Shown piece by piece: positions 1-9,480 of a stretch of 54,890 nucleotides of DNA (its first letter is position 1; each line of letters starts with the position of its first letter). The DNA lies in the NCBI RefSeq assembly GCF_004297875.1, contig NZ_SCSK01000060.1, forward strand, positions 1 through 54,890, written 5' to 3'. The DNA comes from Pandoraea sp. (lineage in GTDB: Bacteria; Pseudomonadota; Gammaproteobacteria; Burkholderiales; Burkholderiaceae). Made by a program: the position numbers and the translations under genes. The notes below the pieces were generated by a model. That model did no database searches, had not been told where the DNA came from, and saw only the letters and a list, made by a program, of their open reading frames with translations.

Positions 1-118
1 TGGCGGCGAAGAATTCGTCGGTGGCAAACAGGGCCTGCGCGCCCAGCCGCGGATCGGCCAGGTTCACGTAGCGGCGCACATACTCCGGTGCGTTCGGGTC
101 GAGGGTGACGACTGCCAT
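1..118 (-). CDS. alc: Allantoicase, N-terminal part (cut by window edge)
   Basis: The visible 39 residues start [20 protein letters not shown] and continue with [18 protein letters not shown], which is the highly conserved opening of bacterial allantoicases (allantoate amidinohydrolase: allantoate to ureidoglycolate plus urea). The ATG is preceded by an AAAGGAA Shine-Dalgarno-like stretch. The gene lies 30 bp downstream of the dctA-like gene on the same strand, so the two are probably co-transcribed. Only the first tenth or so of the protein is in the window, so catalytic residues cannot be checked. Assignment rests on recognition of the N-terminal motif. Confidence 0.8.
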   Translation of the reverse strand, partial: MAVVTLDPNAPEYVRRYVNLADPRLGAQALFATDEFFAA

Positions 119-148
119 GGGGGATTCCTTTGAGGTGAATGCGGACAG

Positions 149-1480
149 TTAGATGGCTTTGCGGGCGAGTTGCGGCGACGGCAGCGCATCGCTTTCCGTG
201 AGTTCGGGGGCGACCGGCTCATACGCCAACTCACCATTTAGCACGCGGTGCGCGCGAGCCCTGTCGATATCTTTTTCCCACGAGGAAATGATCACCGTGG
301 CGACGCAGTTACCCAGCAGATTGGTGACTGCGCGGGCGATCCCGACGAACCAGTCGACCGGCAGAATCAATACCAGGCCGAGCAACGGAATGGCGGGAAT
401 GGCCGTGAGCGTCGCGGCCAGAATCACGATGGCCGAGCCGGGGATGCCATGCGCGCCCTTGGACGTGAGCAGCGAGACGAGTACGACCAAAATCAGATCG
501 TGCATCGACAGCGGCGTGTTGGTCGCCTGGGCAATGAAAAGCACCGCGAGCGTGAGATAAATCGAAAAGCCGTCGAGATTGAACGAATAGCCGGTCGGAA
601 TCACCAGCCCGACCGTCGAATCCTTGATTCCCATCCATTCCAGCTTGCGCATGATCTGGGGCAACACCGCGTCCGAGGAGGCGGTCCCGAGGACGATCAG
701 CAGCTCTTCCCGGAAATAGCGGACGAACTTGAAGATACTGAAACCCGCCAAACGCATGACGATGCCCAGCACGCCCACGACGAATACCACGCAGCTCGCG
801 TAGAACACCAGTACCAGCAGGCTAAGCTGCTTGAGCGATCCGACGCCGTATTTGCCGGTGGTGAAGGCCACTGCGCCAAGTACGCCCAGGGGGGCGAGCT
901 TGATGATGAAACTCATGACGCGAAAAAAGACTTGCGCCAGGCTATCGATCAGACTGGCCACGGGCTTGCCTTTTTCACCGAGCAGCGACAAGGCGGCGCC
1001 GAACAGGACGGAGAAAACCAGCACTTGCAGAATGTCACCTCTGGCAAAGGCGTCGAACACCGTGTGGGGAATGATCTTCAAGATGAAGCCGGCGGTGTCT
1101 TTCAGGCTTTTCGCGTGCTCGGTATAGGTCGTCAGCGCGGACGCGTCAAGGCTATGGACGTCGACGTTCATGCCGGCGCCAGGCCGGGTGAAATATGCCA
1201 GGCCGGCACCGATCACCAGCGCGAAAGTGGTGATCAGCTCGAAATAGACAATCGACTTGACGCCGACGCGGCCGACTTTCTTGAGGTCGCCGGCGCTGGC
1301 CATGCCGCTGACCACGATACAGAACACGATAGGCGCAATCACCATATTGATGAGCTTGAGAAAGCCGTCGCCAAATGGCCGCAGACTTTCGCCGAAATGC
1401 GGGAAAAAGGCACCTAGTCCGATGCCGACGACCAGCGCGATGACGACGCGGCCAAACAAAGAATTGAGGAAGCGGGGCAT
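149..1480 (-). CDS. dctA: C4-dicarboxylate:cation symporter, DctA family
   Basis: A 443-residue polytopic membrane protein of the dicarboxylate/amino acid:cation symporter family. It carries the family signatures: an early MVIAPIVFCIVVSGMAS segment, the serine-rich re-entrant loop in GTASSDAVLPQIM, the ion/substrate motif around GYSFNLDGFSIYLT, and the second hairpin at LTSKGAHGIPGSA. Length and motifs fit DctA (uptake of succinate, fumarate, malate) better than GltP. GGAGA lies about 10 bases before the ATG. What is unusual is the setting: a probable two-gene transcript with allantoicase and a divergent FadR-type regulator. The physiological substrate may therefore be an organic acid linked to ureide breakdown rather than succinate. 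That is inference; the family assignment is firm. Confidence 0.9.
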   Translation of the reverse strand: MPRFLNSLFGRVVIALVVGIGLGAFFPHFGESLRPFGDGFLKLINMVIAPIVFCIVVSGMASAGDLKKVGRVGVKSIVYFELITTFALVIGAGLAYFTRPGAGMNVDVHSLDASALTTYTEHAKSLKDTAGFILKIIPHTVFDAFARGDILQVLVFSVLFGAALSLLGEKGKPVASLIDSLAQVFFRVMSFIIKLAPLGVLGAVAFTTGKYGVGSLKQLSLLVLVFYASCVVFVVGVLGIVMRLAGFSIFKFVRYFREELLIVLGTASSDAVLPQIMRKLEWMGIKDSTVGLVIPTGYSFNLDGFSIYLTLAVLFIAQATNTPLSMHDLILVVLVSLLTSKGAHGIPGSAIVILAATLTAIPAIPLLGLVLILPVDWFVGIARAVTNLLGNCVATVIISSWEKDIDRARAHRVLNGELAYEPVAPELTESDALPSPQLARKAI

Positions 1481-1526
1481 GGCTTGTCTCCAACGGTTTT
1501 CATTGTACGGGGTAACACATCATACC

Positions 1527-1535
1527 GGTCAGACC
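1527..1535. promoter_or_regulatory. Candidate operator for the FadR-type GntR regulator
   Basis: GGTCAGACC sits in the dctA/regulator intergenic region, 46 bp upstream of the dctA ATG. In the wider context it reads CCGGTCAGACCAG, an imperfect dyad of the TGGTnnnACCA type used by FadR/PdhR/LldR-like GntR proteins. The position suits repression of the leftward dctA-alc transcript. Binding is inferred. Confidence 0.5.
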
Positions 1536-1730
1536 AGTTGTGTTATGGCGGATATTAGTAATTCGATATGCGGCGGTCAAGCACTTCTTGCTCCGGGATA
1601 TCCCTAGGCCCCGGCGGCGCGAGTTTGCGCCGCGCGGCATGAGGCGAGGGTGATCGGCTGCCGCGCGCGTCGTACAATGGCGTGATAAGGCCCGGCATCG
1701 GCACGGGCGCTCAACGACAGGTGATGTTGA

Positions 1731-2465
1731 ATGAAGACAAATTCGCACGCGGTGACTGATGCGGCCGTTGCGACGATCCGGGAGCGGATCGAGCGGCAGG
1801 TCTATCCGGCCGGGGCGATGCTGCCGTCGCAGCGTCAGTTGGCCGAGGAACTCGAGATCAGCCGGGCCTCGCTGCGCGAAGCTTTGTCGACACTGGAAGC
1901 GCTGGGAATGGTGGCGATCCGGCCGGGCAAGGGGGTCTATGTCAGCGATCTGTCCGAACGCACCGGCGTGGCGTGGCGTTTTGCCGATCAGATCTCGCTG
2001 GCCGATACTTATCAGTTGCGCTATGCCCTCGAGGGGTTTGCAGCCCGTCTGGCGGCGTTGGCGTCGAGCGCCGATGAAATCGCATGGCTGGCCGATAACG
2101 TCGAATCGATGCGCATTGCGCTGAGCGAGGGGCGTTTTGACGAGGCCGCGCAACTGGATTTCGCATTTCACCTGCGCATCGTCGGCATGGCGGGCAACGG
2201 GGCGATTGCCGATATCTTGCGCGGCAGCACCGAAATCGTGATGGAGAGCCAGCGTCTGCCGTTCTATCAGCGCGAGCTGGTGCTGTCGACCTATCATGAG
2301 CATGTGGAGATACTGGAGGCGCTGCAGCGCCGCGACGCAACCGCTGCCGGGCGCGCGATGGAATACCATATCGTCAGGGCTGCGCAGCGTGCGGGCATCC
2401 ATTTTCCGGTGCCGCCGACCATGCAGGCGAGCCCCGACGAAGTGCTGGCGCAGGGCGCGCCCTAA
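1731..2465 (+). CDS. GntR-family regulator, FadR subfamily (FCD domain)
   Basis: A 244-residue protein. The N-terminal winged helix-turn-helix covers about residues 12-75 (LPSQRQLAEELEISRASLRE, then the wing IRPGKGVYV). The rest is an all-helical FCD effector domain (about 90-215) with the usual histidine and acidic residues (FAFHLRIV, YHEHVEILEAL) that often coordinate a metal and a small carboxylate. It is transcribed away from the dctA-alc pair across a 250-bp gap holding a FadR-type dyad and, near 1673-1678, a TACAAT -10-like hexamer for this gene. It is probably the local regulator of ureide or organic-acid use. The effector cannot be read from sequence. Confidence 0.85.
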   Translation: MKTNSHAVTDAAVATIRERIERQVYPAGAMLPSQRQLAEELEISRASLREALSTLEALGMVAIRPGKGVYVSDLSERTGVAWRFADQISLADTYQLRYALEGFAARLAALASSADEIAWLADNVESMRIALSEGRFDEAAQLDFAFHLRIVGMAGNGAIADILRGSTEIVMESQRLPFYQRELVLSTYHEHVEILEALQRRDATAAGRAMEYHIVRAAQRAGIHFPVPPTMQASPDEVLAQGAP

Positions 2466-2475
2466 CGCTATGGCT

Positions 2476-2503
2476 TTGAGAATTAAGGCTTTTGGGATAT
2501 AAT
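2476..2503 (+). promoter_or_regulatory. Sigma-70 promoter for carA
   Basis: TTGAGA (2476-2481), a 16-bp spacer and a perfect TATAAT (2498-2503). It lies just past the stop of the GntR gene and about 170 bp before the carA start, so the carA transcript has a long 5' leader. Confidence 0.7.
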
Positions 2504-2529
2504 TTTAAGGTTTAAGTCATTCAACCTTC

Positions 2530-2664
2530 ACCCTAGCGCCGACCCCATCCTAAACTTTCGTCCGTTGCCTGAAGCCGGCCGCGCGCCTTACCGAGCGCGT
2601 CTGCATTCGAGGCGAAAGCCGTTGCGGCGGACGATAGGGTGGCAGCCTGGGTGATCCCTTCAGG
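2530..2664 (+). promoter_or_regulatory. Structured 5' leader of carA that can pair with its ribosome binding site
   Basis: Three sets of exactly complementary arms occur in the leader: ACCCTA (2530-2535) with TAGGGT (2635-2640), CGTCCG (2559-2564) with CGGACG (2628-2633), and CCTGAAG (2568-2574) with CTTCAGG (2658-2664). The third pair includes most of the CAGGAG Shine-Dalgarno of carA, and it crosses the other two, so the folds would be alternatives. This suggests translational control. No ligand or protein is identified. Confidence 0.4.
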
Positions 2665-2671
2665 AGTTCCC

Positions 2672-3835
2672 GTGCTGCCGTCTTTTTCTCCCGCTCTGCT
2701 TGCGCTCGCTGACGGCACGGTCTTTCGCGGATATGCCATCGGCGCTGCCGGGCATACCATCGGTGAAGTGGTGTTCAACACCGCCATCACCGGCTATCAG
2801 GAAATCCTCACCGACCCCAGCTATGCCCGCCAGATCGTCACGCTGACGTATCCGCATATTGGCAACGTGGGGGTCAATCATGAGGACGTCGAGGCCGGCA
2901 AGGTGCATGCCGCCGGCTTGATCATCCGCGATCTGCCCGTGTTGTCCTCTAATTTCCGCCAGGAGCAAACGCTGTCCGAGTATTTGAAGGCCGAGGGCGT
3001 CGTGGCGATCGCTGGCCTCGATACCCGGCGCCTAACGCGTATTCTGCGCGACAAGGGGGCCCAAAACGGCTGCATCCTCGCTGGCGAAGTCGACGAAGCC
3101 AAGGCGATCGCGCTGGCGCGTTCGTTCCCCGGGCTGGCCGGCATGGATCTGGCCAAGGTCGTCTCGACCACCGAGCCGTACGGCTGGACTGACACCGAGT
3201 GGCGACTCGACAACGGCGACGGCAAGCCTGGTTTCGGCACCCTGACGGCGCCGCGCTTCAAGGTTGTGGCCTACGATTTCGGCGTCAAGCGCAATATTCT
3301 GCGCATGCTCGCCGCGCGCGGCTGCGATGTTACCGTGGTGCCGGCGCAAACCAGCGCGGCCGAGGCGTTCGCGCTCAATCCCGACGGGATTTTCCTGTCC
3401 AACGGTCCGGGCGATCCGGAGCCGTGCGATTACGCGATCGATGCGACGCGCGAATTTCTGGCGCGCGGCATTCCCACCTTCGGCATCTGCCTGGGGCACC
3501 AGATCATGGGCCTGGCGGTGGGCGGCAAGACGCTGAAAATGAAATGCGGCCACCACGGCGCGAACCACCCGGTGAAAGATCTCGCTGACGGTCGCGTGGT
3601 GATCACCTCGCAAAACCACGGATTCGCGGTCGATGCCGATTCGCTGCCGGCCAACACGCGTGTCACGCATGTGTCGTTGTTCGACGGCACCTTGCAGGGG
3701 TTCGAGTTCACCGACAAGCCGGCGTTCTGCTTTCAGGGCCACCCGGAGGCGTCTCCCGGACCGCACGATGTGGGGTACCTGTTCGACCGCTTCATCGCAT
3801 TGATGGACGCGGCGAAAGCGGCCGCCAAGGCGTGA
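2672..3835 (+). CDS. carA: Carbamoyl-phosphate synthase small (glutaminase) subunit
   Basis: A 387-residue protein that hydrolyses glutamine and passes ammonia to CarB for carbamoyl phosphate, used for pyrimidines and arginine. The N-terminal CPSase small-chain domain (about 1-140, [14 protein letters not shown]) is followed by a class I glutamine amidotransferase domain with nucleophile Cys273 in [12 protein letters not shown] and the His/Glu pair in [14 protein letters not shown] chose the GTG at 2672 because CAGGAG lies 5 bases upstream and because it gives the usual family N-terminus; an upstream ATG-less extension to 2639 is not supported. It heads a carA-leuE-carB cluster with 10- and 17-base gaps. 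Confidence 0.97.
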   Translation: MLPSFSPALLALADGTVFRGYAIGAAGHTIGEVVFNTAITGYQEILTDPSYARQIVTLTYPHIGNVGVNHEDVEAGKVHAAGLIIRDLPVLSSNFRQEQTLSEYLKAEGVVAIAGLDTRRLTRILRDKGAQNGCILAGEVDEAKAIALARSFPGLAGMDLAKVVSTTEPYGWTDTEWRLDNGDGKPGFGTLTAPRFKVVAYDFGVKRNILRMLAARGCDVTVVPAQTSAAEAFALNPDGIFLSNGPGDPEPCDYAIDATREFLARGIPTFGICLGHQIMGLAVGGKTLKMKCGHHGANHPVKDLADGRVVITSQNHGFAVDADSLPANTRVTHVSLFDGTLQGFEFTDKPAFCFQGHPEASPGPHDVGYLFDRFIALMDAAKAAAKA

Positions 3836-3845
3836 GGGAGATCCC

Positions 3846-4499
3846 GTGTTTGCCGAATCGTTCGGGATTGTGAACCTGTGGACCTATCTGGCCGGCGTGA
3901 TCGTTATCGTGCTGCTGCCTGGGCTGAATTCGCTTTACGTGCTGTCGGTAGCCGCCCAGCGGGGCGTGCGTCGCGGGTACCAGGGCGCGTGCGGCGTGTT
4001 CCTGGGCGACACGGTGCTGATGACGTTGTCGGCCGCCGGCGTGACCTCGCTGCTCAAGGCCAATCCCGCGGTTTTCTTCGCCGTGAAGTACGCAGGCGCC
4101 GCTTACTTGCTCTACATGGGCGTGAACATGCTGCGCGCTGCCTGGCGCAAGACGCGCGCAGCGGTGCCGCAGAGCGTCGCGGCGCCGGTGGATGACCGGC
4201 AGCCGTTTTCGAAGGCGTTGGTGATCAGTCTGCTCAATCCCAAGGCGATATTGTTTTTCGTTTCCTTTTTCATCCAGTTCGTCGATCCGGCCTATGCCCA
4301 TCCAGCGTTGCCGTTTGCCATTCTTGGCTTGATTTGCCAGTTTTTCAGCTTCCTCTATTTGAGCACGCTGATTCTCGCGGGGGCGCGTCTTGCCGAGCAT
4401 CTGCGCCGTCGGCGCAGGCTGAGCGCCGGCGCGACCGGCAGCGTCGGCCTGCTGTTCCTCGGCTTCGGCCTGAAGCTGGCGACGGCGACACTGAGCTAA
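3846..4499 (+). CDS. leuE: LysE-family amino-acid exporter, LeuE-like
   Basis: A 217-residue inner-membrane protein with about six hydrophobic segments. The RhtB/LysE signature is near the start ([23 protein letters not shown]), followed by the [10 protein letters not shown] segment and [20 protein letters not shown]. It starts at GTG, 10 bases after the carA stop, behind GGGAG. Closest by feel to leucine efflux LeuE. Being lodged between the two CPSase subunits suggests co-transcription with carAB, possibly exporting an amino acid tied to arginine or pyrimidine flux; that link is inference. Substrate specificity is not readable from sequence. Confidence 0.88.
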   Translation: MFAESFGIVNLWTYLAGVIVIVLLPGLNSLYVLSVAAQRGVRRGYQGACGVFLGDTVLMTLSAAGVTSLLKANPAVFFAVKYAGAAYLLYMGVNMLRAAWRKTRAAVPQSVAAPVDDRQPFSKALVISLLNPKAILFFVSFFIQFVDPAYAHPALPFAILGLICQFFSFLYLSTLILAGARLAEHLRRRRRLSAGATGSVGLLFLGFGLKLATATLS

Positions 4500-4516
4500 T
4501 TTTTATCGAGATCGTT

Positions 4517-7500
4517 ATGCCAAAGCGCACAGACATTCAAAGCATACTCATTATCGGCGCAGGCCCGATCATCATCGGGCAGGCATGTGAATTCGATTAC
4601 TCCGGTGCCCAGGCCTGCAAGGCGCTGCGCGAAGAGGGTTACAAGGTCATCCTGGTCAACAGCAATCCGGCCACGATCATGACCGACCCGGACACCGCCG
4701 ACGTGACCTATATCGAGCCCATCACGTGGGAGGTCGTCGAGCGCATCATCGCCAAGGAACGACCCGATGCGATCCTGCCGACCATGGGCGGGCAGACGGC
4801 GCTGAACTGCGCGCTCGACCTGCATCGGCATGGCGTGCTCGACAAGTACAAGGTTGAACTGATCGGCGCCTCGCCCGAGGCGATCGACAAGGCCGAAGAC
4901 CGTCAGAAGTTCAAGGACGCGATGACCAAGATTGGCTTGGGGTCGGCCAAATCGGGGATCGCCCATTCGATGGAAGAGGCCCTCGCGGTACAGCAGGAGA
5001 TCACTCGTCAGATCGGCGGCAGCGGCTATCCGATGGTGATTCGTCCGTCGTTCACGCTGGGCGGGTCGGGCGGCGGCATCGCCTACAACCGCGAAGAATT
5101 CGAGGAAATCTGCAAGCGCGGCCTCGATCTGTCGCCGACCCGCGAGTTGCTGATCGAAGAATCGCTGCTGGGCTGGAAGGAATTCGAGATGGAGGTCGTG
5201 CGCGACAGGGCCGACAACTGCATCATCGTGTGTTCGATCGAGAACCTGGATCCGATGGGCGTGCATACCGGCGACTCGATCACCGTGGCGCCAGCCCAGA
5301 CGCTGACCGACAAGGAATACCAATTGATGCGCAACGCGTCGCTGGCGGTGCTGCGTGAAATCGGGGTGGATACCGGCGGCTCCAATGTGCAGTTCTCGAT
5401 CAATCCGAAAGATGGCCGGATGATCGTGATCGAGATGAATCCTCGCGTGTCGCGCTCTTCGGCGCTGGCCTCGAAGGCGACTGGCTTCCCGATCGCCAAG
5501 GTCGCGGCCAAATTGGCGGTGGGCTATACGCTCGATGAATTGCGCAACGAAATTACCGGCGGCGCTACGCCGGCCTCGTTCGAGCCGACCATCGATTACG
5601 TCGTGACGAAGGTGCCGCGCTTCGCTTTCGAAAAATTCCGCGAGGCCGATCCGCACCTGACGACCCAGATGAAATCGGTCGGCGAGGTGATGGCCATTGG
5701 CCGCACGTTCCAGGAGTCGTTCCAGAAGGCGTTGCGCGGTCTGGAGGTCGGCGTCGACGGGCTCGACGAGAAGAGCGCCGACCGGGACGAAATCATCGAA
5801 GAGATTGGCGAGCCGGGGCCGGACCGCATCTGGTACGTCGGGGACGCCTTCCGTCTGGGCATGAGTCTCGAAGAGATTTACGCGGAAACCTCGATCGACC
5901 CGTGGTTCCTGGCGCAACTGGAAGATATCGTGCGTAAGGAAAGGGCGCTGCAGGGCCGTGCGCTGGCGAGCGTGTCTGCCGAGGAACTGCGCTTCCTCAA
6001 GCAGAGCGGTTTTTCCGACCGTCGTCTGGCGAAGCTGCTTGGCGCCAAGCCGGCCGAAGTGCGTGCGGCGCGTCTGGCGTTGAATGTTCGCCCGGTTTAC
6101 AAGCGCGTCGACACTTGCGCGGCCGAATTTGCCACCAAGACCGCCTATATGTACTCGACCTACGAGGAGGAGTGCGAAGCGCAACCGACCGACCGCAAGA
6201 AGGTAATGGTACTCGGTGGCGGCCCGAACCGCATCGGTCAGGGCATCGAGTTCGATTATTGCTGCGTGCATGCTGCGCTCGCGCTGCACGCGGATGGCTA
6301 TGAAACCATCATGGTCAACTGCAATCCGGAGACAGTGTCGACCGATTACGACACCTCGGATCGCCTGTATTTTGAACCGCTGACGCTCGAAGATGTGCTG
6401 GAAATCGTAGACAAGGAGAAGCCCTTCGGCGTGATCGTGCAGTACGGCGGTCAAACACCACTCAAACTGGCGCTCGATCTGGAAGCCAATGGCGTGCCGA
6501 TCATCGGCACCAGCCCGGACATGATCGATGCGGCCGAAGACCGCGAGCGCTTCCAGAAACTGCTGCACAAGCTTGGATTGCGCCAGCCACCCAACCGCAC
6601 CGCGCGCACCGAGGACCAGGCGCTCGTGCTGGCCGCTGAAATCGGCTACCCGCTGGTCGTGCGGCCGTCCTATGTGCTGGGCGGGCGAGCCATGGAGATC
6701 GTGCATGAGCCCCGCGACCTGGAGCGCTACATGCGCGAGGCGGTCAAGGTCAGCCACGACAGTCCGGTGTTGCTCGATCGCTTCCTGAACGATGCAATCG
6801 AGTGCGATGTCGACTGCATCTCCGACGGCAAGGAGGTGTTCATCGGCGGGGTCATGGAGCACATCGAGCAAGCTGGCGTGCACTCGGGCGATTCTGCGTG
6901 CTCGTTGCCGCCGTACTCTCTGTCGGAGCAGACAGTGGCCGAACTGAAGCGGCAGACGGCCGCGATGGCCAAGGCGCTGAATGTGATCGGGCTGATGAAC
7001 GTGCAGTTCGCCATCCAGCAGCAAGACGGGCAGGACGTCGTTTATGTGCTGGAAGTGAATCCGCGCGCGTCCCGCACGGTGCCGTATGTATCCAAAGCCA
7101 CCGGCCTGCAATTGGCAAAGATCGCCGCACGCTGCATGGTCGGGCAGTCGCTCCACGCGCAGGGTGTCGAGAAGGAAGTGACGCCGCCGTATTTCAGCGT
7201 CAAGGAGGCGGTGTTCCCGTTCGTGAAATTCCCGGGCGTCGACCCGATTCTCGGACCGGAAATGCGCTCGACCGGCGAGGTCATGGGGGTGGGCGAGACG
7301 TTTGGCGAGGCGCTGTTCAAGTCGCAACTCGCCGCCGGCTCGCGCTTGCCGGCGTCCGGCGCGGTGCTTATTACTGTGAAGGACAGCGACAAGCCGCGCG
7401 CGGTGGAAGTTGCCCGTATGCTGCATGGGCTTGGCTATCCGATCGTCGCCACGCGCGGTACCGCCGCTGCCATCGAGTCGGCCGGCATCCCTGTCAAGGT

Positions 7501-7756
7501 GGTCAATAAGGTCAAGGACGGCCGTCCGCACATCGTCGACATGATCAAGAACGGCGAGTTGGCGCTGGTGTTCACCACTGTCGATGAAACGCGCACTGCG
7601 ATAGCCGATTCCCGTTCGATCCGGATGTCCGCTCAAGCGCACAAGGTCACCTATTACACGACCATCTCGGGCGCGCGTGCGGCCGTCGAAGGGCTGAAAT
7701 ATCTGCAAAACCTGGAAGTCTACGATTTGCAGGGTCTGCATGCGCGCCTGAACTAG
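4517..7756 (+). CDS. carB: Carbamoyl-phosphate synthase large subunit
   Basis: A 1079-residue protein, the normal size for CarB, which makes carbamoyl phosphate from bicarbonate, ammonia and two ATP. The two homologous synthetase halves are clear. The first begins [24 protein letters not shown] with ATP-grasp segment [18 protein letters not shown]. The second begins [21 protein letters not shown] with [18 protein letters not shown]. An oligomerisation region lies between them, and a C-terminal MGS-like allosteric domain (about 935-1079, including [16 protein letters not shown]) binds UMP/ornithine in enterobacteria. The ATG at 4517 gives the family N-terminus [11 protein letters not shown]; a longer in-frame extension into leuE is rejected. 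Confidence 0.98.
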   Translation: MPKRTDIQSILIIGAGPIIIGQACEFDYSGAQACKALREEGYKVILVNSNPATIMTDPDTADVTYIEPITWEVVERIIAKERPDAILPTMGGQTALNCALDLHRHGVLDKYKVELIGASPEAIDKAEDRQKFKDAMTKIGLGSAKSGIAHSMEEALAVQQEITRQIGGSGYPMVIRPSFTLGGSGGGIAYNREEFEEICKRGLDLSPTRELLIEESLLGWKEFEMEVVRDRADNCIIVCSIENLDPMGVHTGDSITVAPAQTLTDKEYQLMRNASLAVLREIGVDTGGSNVQFSINPKDGRMIVIEMNPRVSRSSALASKATGFPIAKVAAKLAVGYTLDELRNEITGGATPASFEPTIDYVVTKVPRFAFEKFREADPHLTTQMKSVGEVMAIGRTFQESFQKALRGLEVGVDGLDEKSADRDEIIEEIGEPGPDRIWYVGDAFRLGMSLEEIYAETSIDPWFLAQLEDIVRKERALQGRALASVSAEELRFLKQSGFSDRRLAKLLGAKPAEVRAARLALNVRPVYKRVDTCAAEFATKTAYMYSTYEEECEAQPTDRKKVMVLGGGPNRIGQGIEFDYCCVHAALALHADGYETIMVNCNPETVSTDYDTSDRLYFEPLTLEDVLEIVDKEKPFGVIVQYGGQTPLKLALDLEANGVPIIGTSPDMIDAAEDRERFQKLLHKLGLRQPPNRTARTEDQALVLAAEIGYPLVVRPSYVLGGRAMEIVHEPRDLERYMREAVKVSHDSPVLLDRFLNDAIECDVDCISDGKEVFIGGVMEHIEQAGVHSGDSACSLPPYSLSEQTVAELKRQTAAMAKALNVIGLMNVQFAIQQQDGQDVVYVLEVNPRASRTVPYVSKATGLQLAKIAARCMVGQSLHAQGVEKEVTPPYFSVKEAVFPFVKFPGVDPILGPEMRSTGEVMGVGETFGEALFKSQLAAGSRLPASGAVLITVKDSDKPRAVEVARMLHGLGYPIVATRGTAAAIESAGIPVKVVNKVKDGRPHIVDMIKNGELALVFTTVDETRTAIADSRSIRMSAQAHKVTYYTTISGARAAVEGLKYLQNLEVYDLQGLHARLN

Positions 7757-7818
7757 ACGCGGCGTTGCGGAGCGCGGCGGCGGGCCGTTGCGTCAGGAGC
7801 GAGCTGGCCGCCGGCTTT

Positions 7819-7847
7819 TTGAAACGCGTGCCTAAACCCGTTATACT
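7819..7847 (+). promoter_or_regulatory. Sigma-70 promoter for greA
   Basis: TTGAAA (7819-7824), 17-bp spacer, TATACT (7842-7847), about 87 bp before the greA ATG. It separates greA and the DUF4149 gene from the carAB transcript. Confidence 0.65.
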
Positions 7848-7933
7848 GTTTTGACACAGCCGCGGTTGAGCGGCGTTCGCGAAAGCGAATGCGGCTTTGC
7901 TGCGGTAATTTTTTTGCCTTTTGGAATTTGCGT

Positions 7934-8410
7934 ATGAGTACCGTCCCATTGACCAAGCAGGGAGCCGAGCAGTTGAAGACCGAGCTCCATCGACTCAAGA
8001 CCGTCGAACGTCCGGCTGTCATCAATGCGATCGCCGAGGCCCGTGCGCAGGGCGATTTGTCAGAGAACGCAGAGTACGACGCGGCCAAGGAAAAGCAAAG
8101 CTTCATCGAGGGCCGGATCATGGAGATCGAGTCCAAGTTGTCGGCAGCGCAGATCATCGATCCTGCGCAATTGGACGCCGACGGCCGCGTGGTTTTCGCG
8201 GCCACGGTCGAGCTCGAAGATCTGCAGGATGGCAAGACCGTGGAGTATCAGATCGTCGGGGACGATGAGGCCGATCTCGATACCGGCAAGATTTCGGTAA
8301 GCTCGCCGATCGCTCGTGCGTTGATCGGCAAGTACGCCGGGGACGTGGCTGAGGTGCAGGCTCCCAGCGGCGTGCGCGAGTACGAGATCATTGATGTCCG
8401 CTACATCTGA
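7934..8410 (+). CDS. greA: Transcription elongation factor GreA
   Basis: A 158-residue protein that enters the RNA polymerase secondary channel and stimulates cleavage of backtracked RNA. The N-terminal coiled coil (about 1-75) holds the acidic tip residues in [16 protein letters not shown], and the C-terminal FKBP-like domain ends in the typical [10 protein letters not shown]. The ATG at 7934 gives the canonical start [15 protein letters not shown]. The last 17 coding bases overlap the next gene, which suggests translational coupling. Confidence 0.97.
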   Translation: MSTVPLTKQGAEQLKTELHRLKTVERPAVINAIAEARAQGDLSENAEYDAAKEKQSFIEGRIMEIESKLSAAQIIDPAQLDADGRVVFAATVELEDLQDGKTVEYQIVGDDEADLDTGKISVSSPIARALIGKYAGDVAEVQAPSGVREYEIIDVRYI

Positions 8411-8924
8411 CTCGTACAACGCGGTCGGCGCACCCGTCCCGGCGAGGCTGTTTCGTTTGCTGGCGACTGTCTGGTGCGGCAGTCAATGGACCATCGGTTA
8501 TCTGGTTGCGCCGACCCTGTTCTTGCTGCTGGATGATCGTCGGACGGCCGGTTCTCTGGCCGGCAGTCTCTTCCGCTCGGAGGCCATTCTGGGTGTCGTT
8601 TGCGGCTTTTTTCTGTTGCTGTTGGCCAATACGCTGTCCCGGCAGCCTGGCGGTGCAGCAGCATACCGCCCGCTGCGCTGGATCGTGGCGGGCATGATGG
8701 CGTGTGTTCTGCTCGGATATTTTGCGCTGGCGCCCTGGATGGACCAGTTGCGCGCCTCGGCCGCCGCCGCCGGAGTCGACGTCGAGCACTCCGCCTACGC
8801 GGCGCGCTTCGGTTTGTTGCATGGCGTGTCGACCGGCTTCTATGTCCTGCAAAGCCTGTTTGGGCTGGCGCTGATCTGGCGGCTCCCGGCCGGCGCCGTC
8901 ATGCGTCAGATTGACGGCGCTTGA
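8394..8924 (+). CDS. DUF4149 membrane protein
   Basis: A 176-residue hydrophobic protein with about four membrane spans: near 15-42 ([20 protein letters not shown]), 60-80 ([15 protein letters not shown]), 90-110 and 145-165. The layout and the early W-x-G-S-x-W motif match the DUF4149 family, found downstream of greA in many Burkholderiales. Function unknown. I chose the ATG at 8394 over the TTG at 8391. The start lies inside greA, so the gene is probably coupled to it. Its 3' end runs 26 bp into the oppositely oriented yhbY gene. Confidence 0.8.
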   Translation: MSATSDSYNAVGAPVPARLFRLLATVWCGSQWTIGYLVAPTLFLLLDDRRTAGSLAGSLFRSEAILGVVCGFFLLLLANTLSRQPGGAAAYRPLRWIVAGMMACVLLGYFALAPWMDQLRASAAAAGVDVEHSAYAARFGLLHGVSTGFYVLQSLFGLALIWRLPAGAVMRQIDGA

Positions 8925-9381
8925 CGCTGCTCTGCCGTTTTTTTGCCTTTTTGAGCAAGCCACCCGAGGTCAGCCGCTCATTGCCCCGTACCACCACTTT
9001 CTTCACCGTGGGCCGACGGCCCGGGTTGGTGCTGGACTTGATTACGGTGACCACCTTGGGGCCACGGCCCTTGCGGGTTCCAGGGGCGTCGGTCGACTTG
9101 CCGGGTTCGGCCGGGCGCCAGATGACCAGGAGTTTACCGATATGCTGAACGGGCGCGGCGTTAAGCTGGTCGCAAATCGATTCGTAAATGGCGATGCGCT
9201 CCTCGCGCTGATCGCCGAAAACGCGCACCTTGATCAACTGATGCGCGTTCAAGCCGAGATCGATCTCCTTGAGAACGGCTGGAGTCAGCCCATCCGCGCC
9301 GATCAGGACCACGGGATTCAAGGCGTGTGCCGCAGCGCGCAGTTCGGCGCGGCGGGCAGGGGAAAGAGACAAAGCGGGCAT
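8899..9381 (-). CDS. yhbY: YhbY family RNA-binding protein (CRM domain) with basic tail
   Basis: A 160-residue protein. Residues about 5-100 form a CRS1/YhbY (CRM) domain (LSPARRAELRAAAHALNPVV, then IGADGLTPAVLKEIDLGLN and ELIKVRV-type strands), which in E. coli associates with pre-50S ribosomes. Unlike the 97-residue E. coli protein it has about 60 extra residues rich in Lys and Arg ([34 protein letters not shown]), probably more rRNA contacts. The ATG at 9381 was chosen because the open frame further upstream runs antisense through rlmE and has no family similarity. Divergent from rlmE, another ribosome-assembly gene. Confidence 0.88.
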   Translation of the reverse strand: MPALSLSPARRAELRAAAHALNPVVLIGADGLTPAVLKEIDLGLNAHQLIKVRVFGDQREERIAIYESICDQLNAAPVQHIGKLLVIWRPAEPGKSTDAPGTRKGRGPKVVTVIKSSTNPGRRPTVKKVVVRGNERLTSGGLLKKAKKRQSSVKRRQSDA

Positions 9382-9444
9382 AGCGGCGGCCGGGAGAAAA
9401 TCGGAGAAGCGCCCATAAAATCGTTTGCTGGGCGTGCGAAGGCG

Positions 9445-9452
9445 TATTATCC
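9445..9452. promoter_or_regulatory. Overlapping divergent -10 elements between yhbY and rlmE
   Basis: In the 99-bp gap, TATTAT (9445-9450) reads rightward to rlmE, and the complement of ATTATC (9447-9452) reads GATAAT leftward to yhbY. The -35 regions are poor on both sides, so this is only a suggestion of back-to-back promoters. The 10-bp palindrome GCAAATTTGC lies just to the right. Confidence 0.3.
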
Positions 9453-9480
9453 AGCAAATTTGCAGGGTTTTTAGAGTTTC

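Noticed and set aside
4496..7741. Open frame of 1081 codons on the minus strand across carB
   Set aside because: Mirror of carB codon bias in GC-rich DNA; His/Arg-rich product, no family motif, no ribosome site. The same holds for long antisense frames over ftsH (10234-11973), ppk (21410-22741), cphA (28375-30120), the ABC gene (32622-34562) and the E1 gene (42540-44027).
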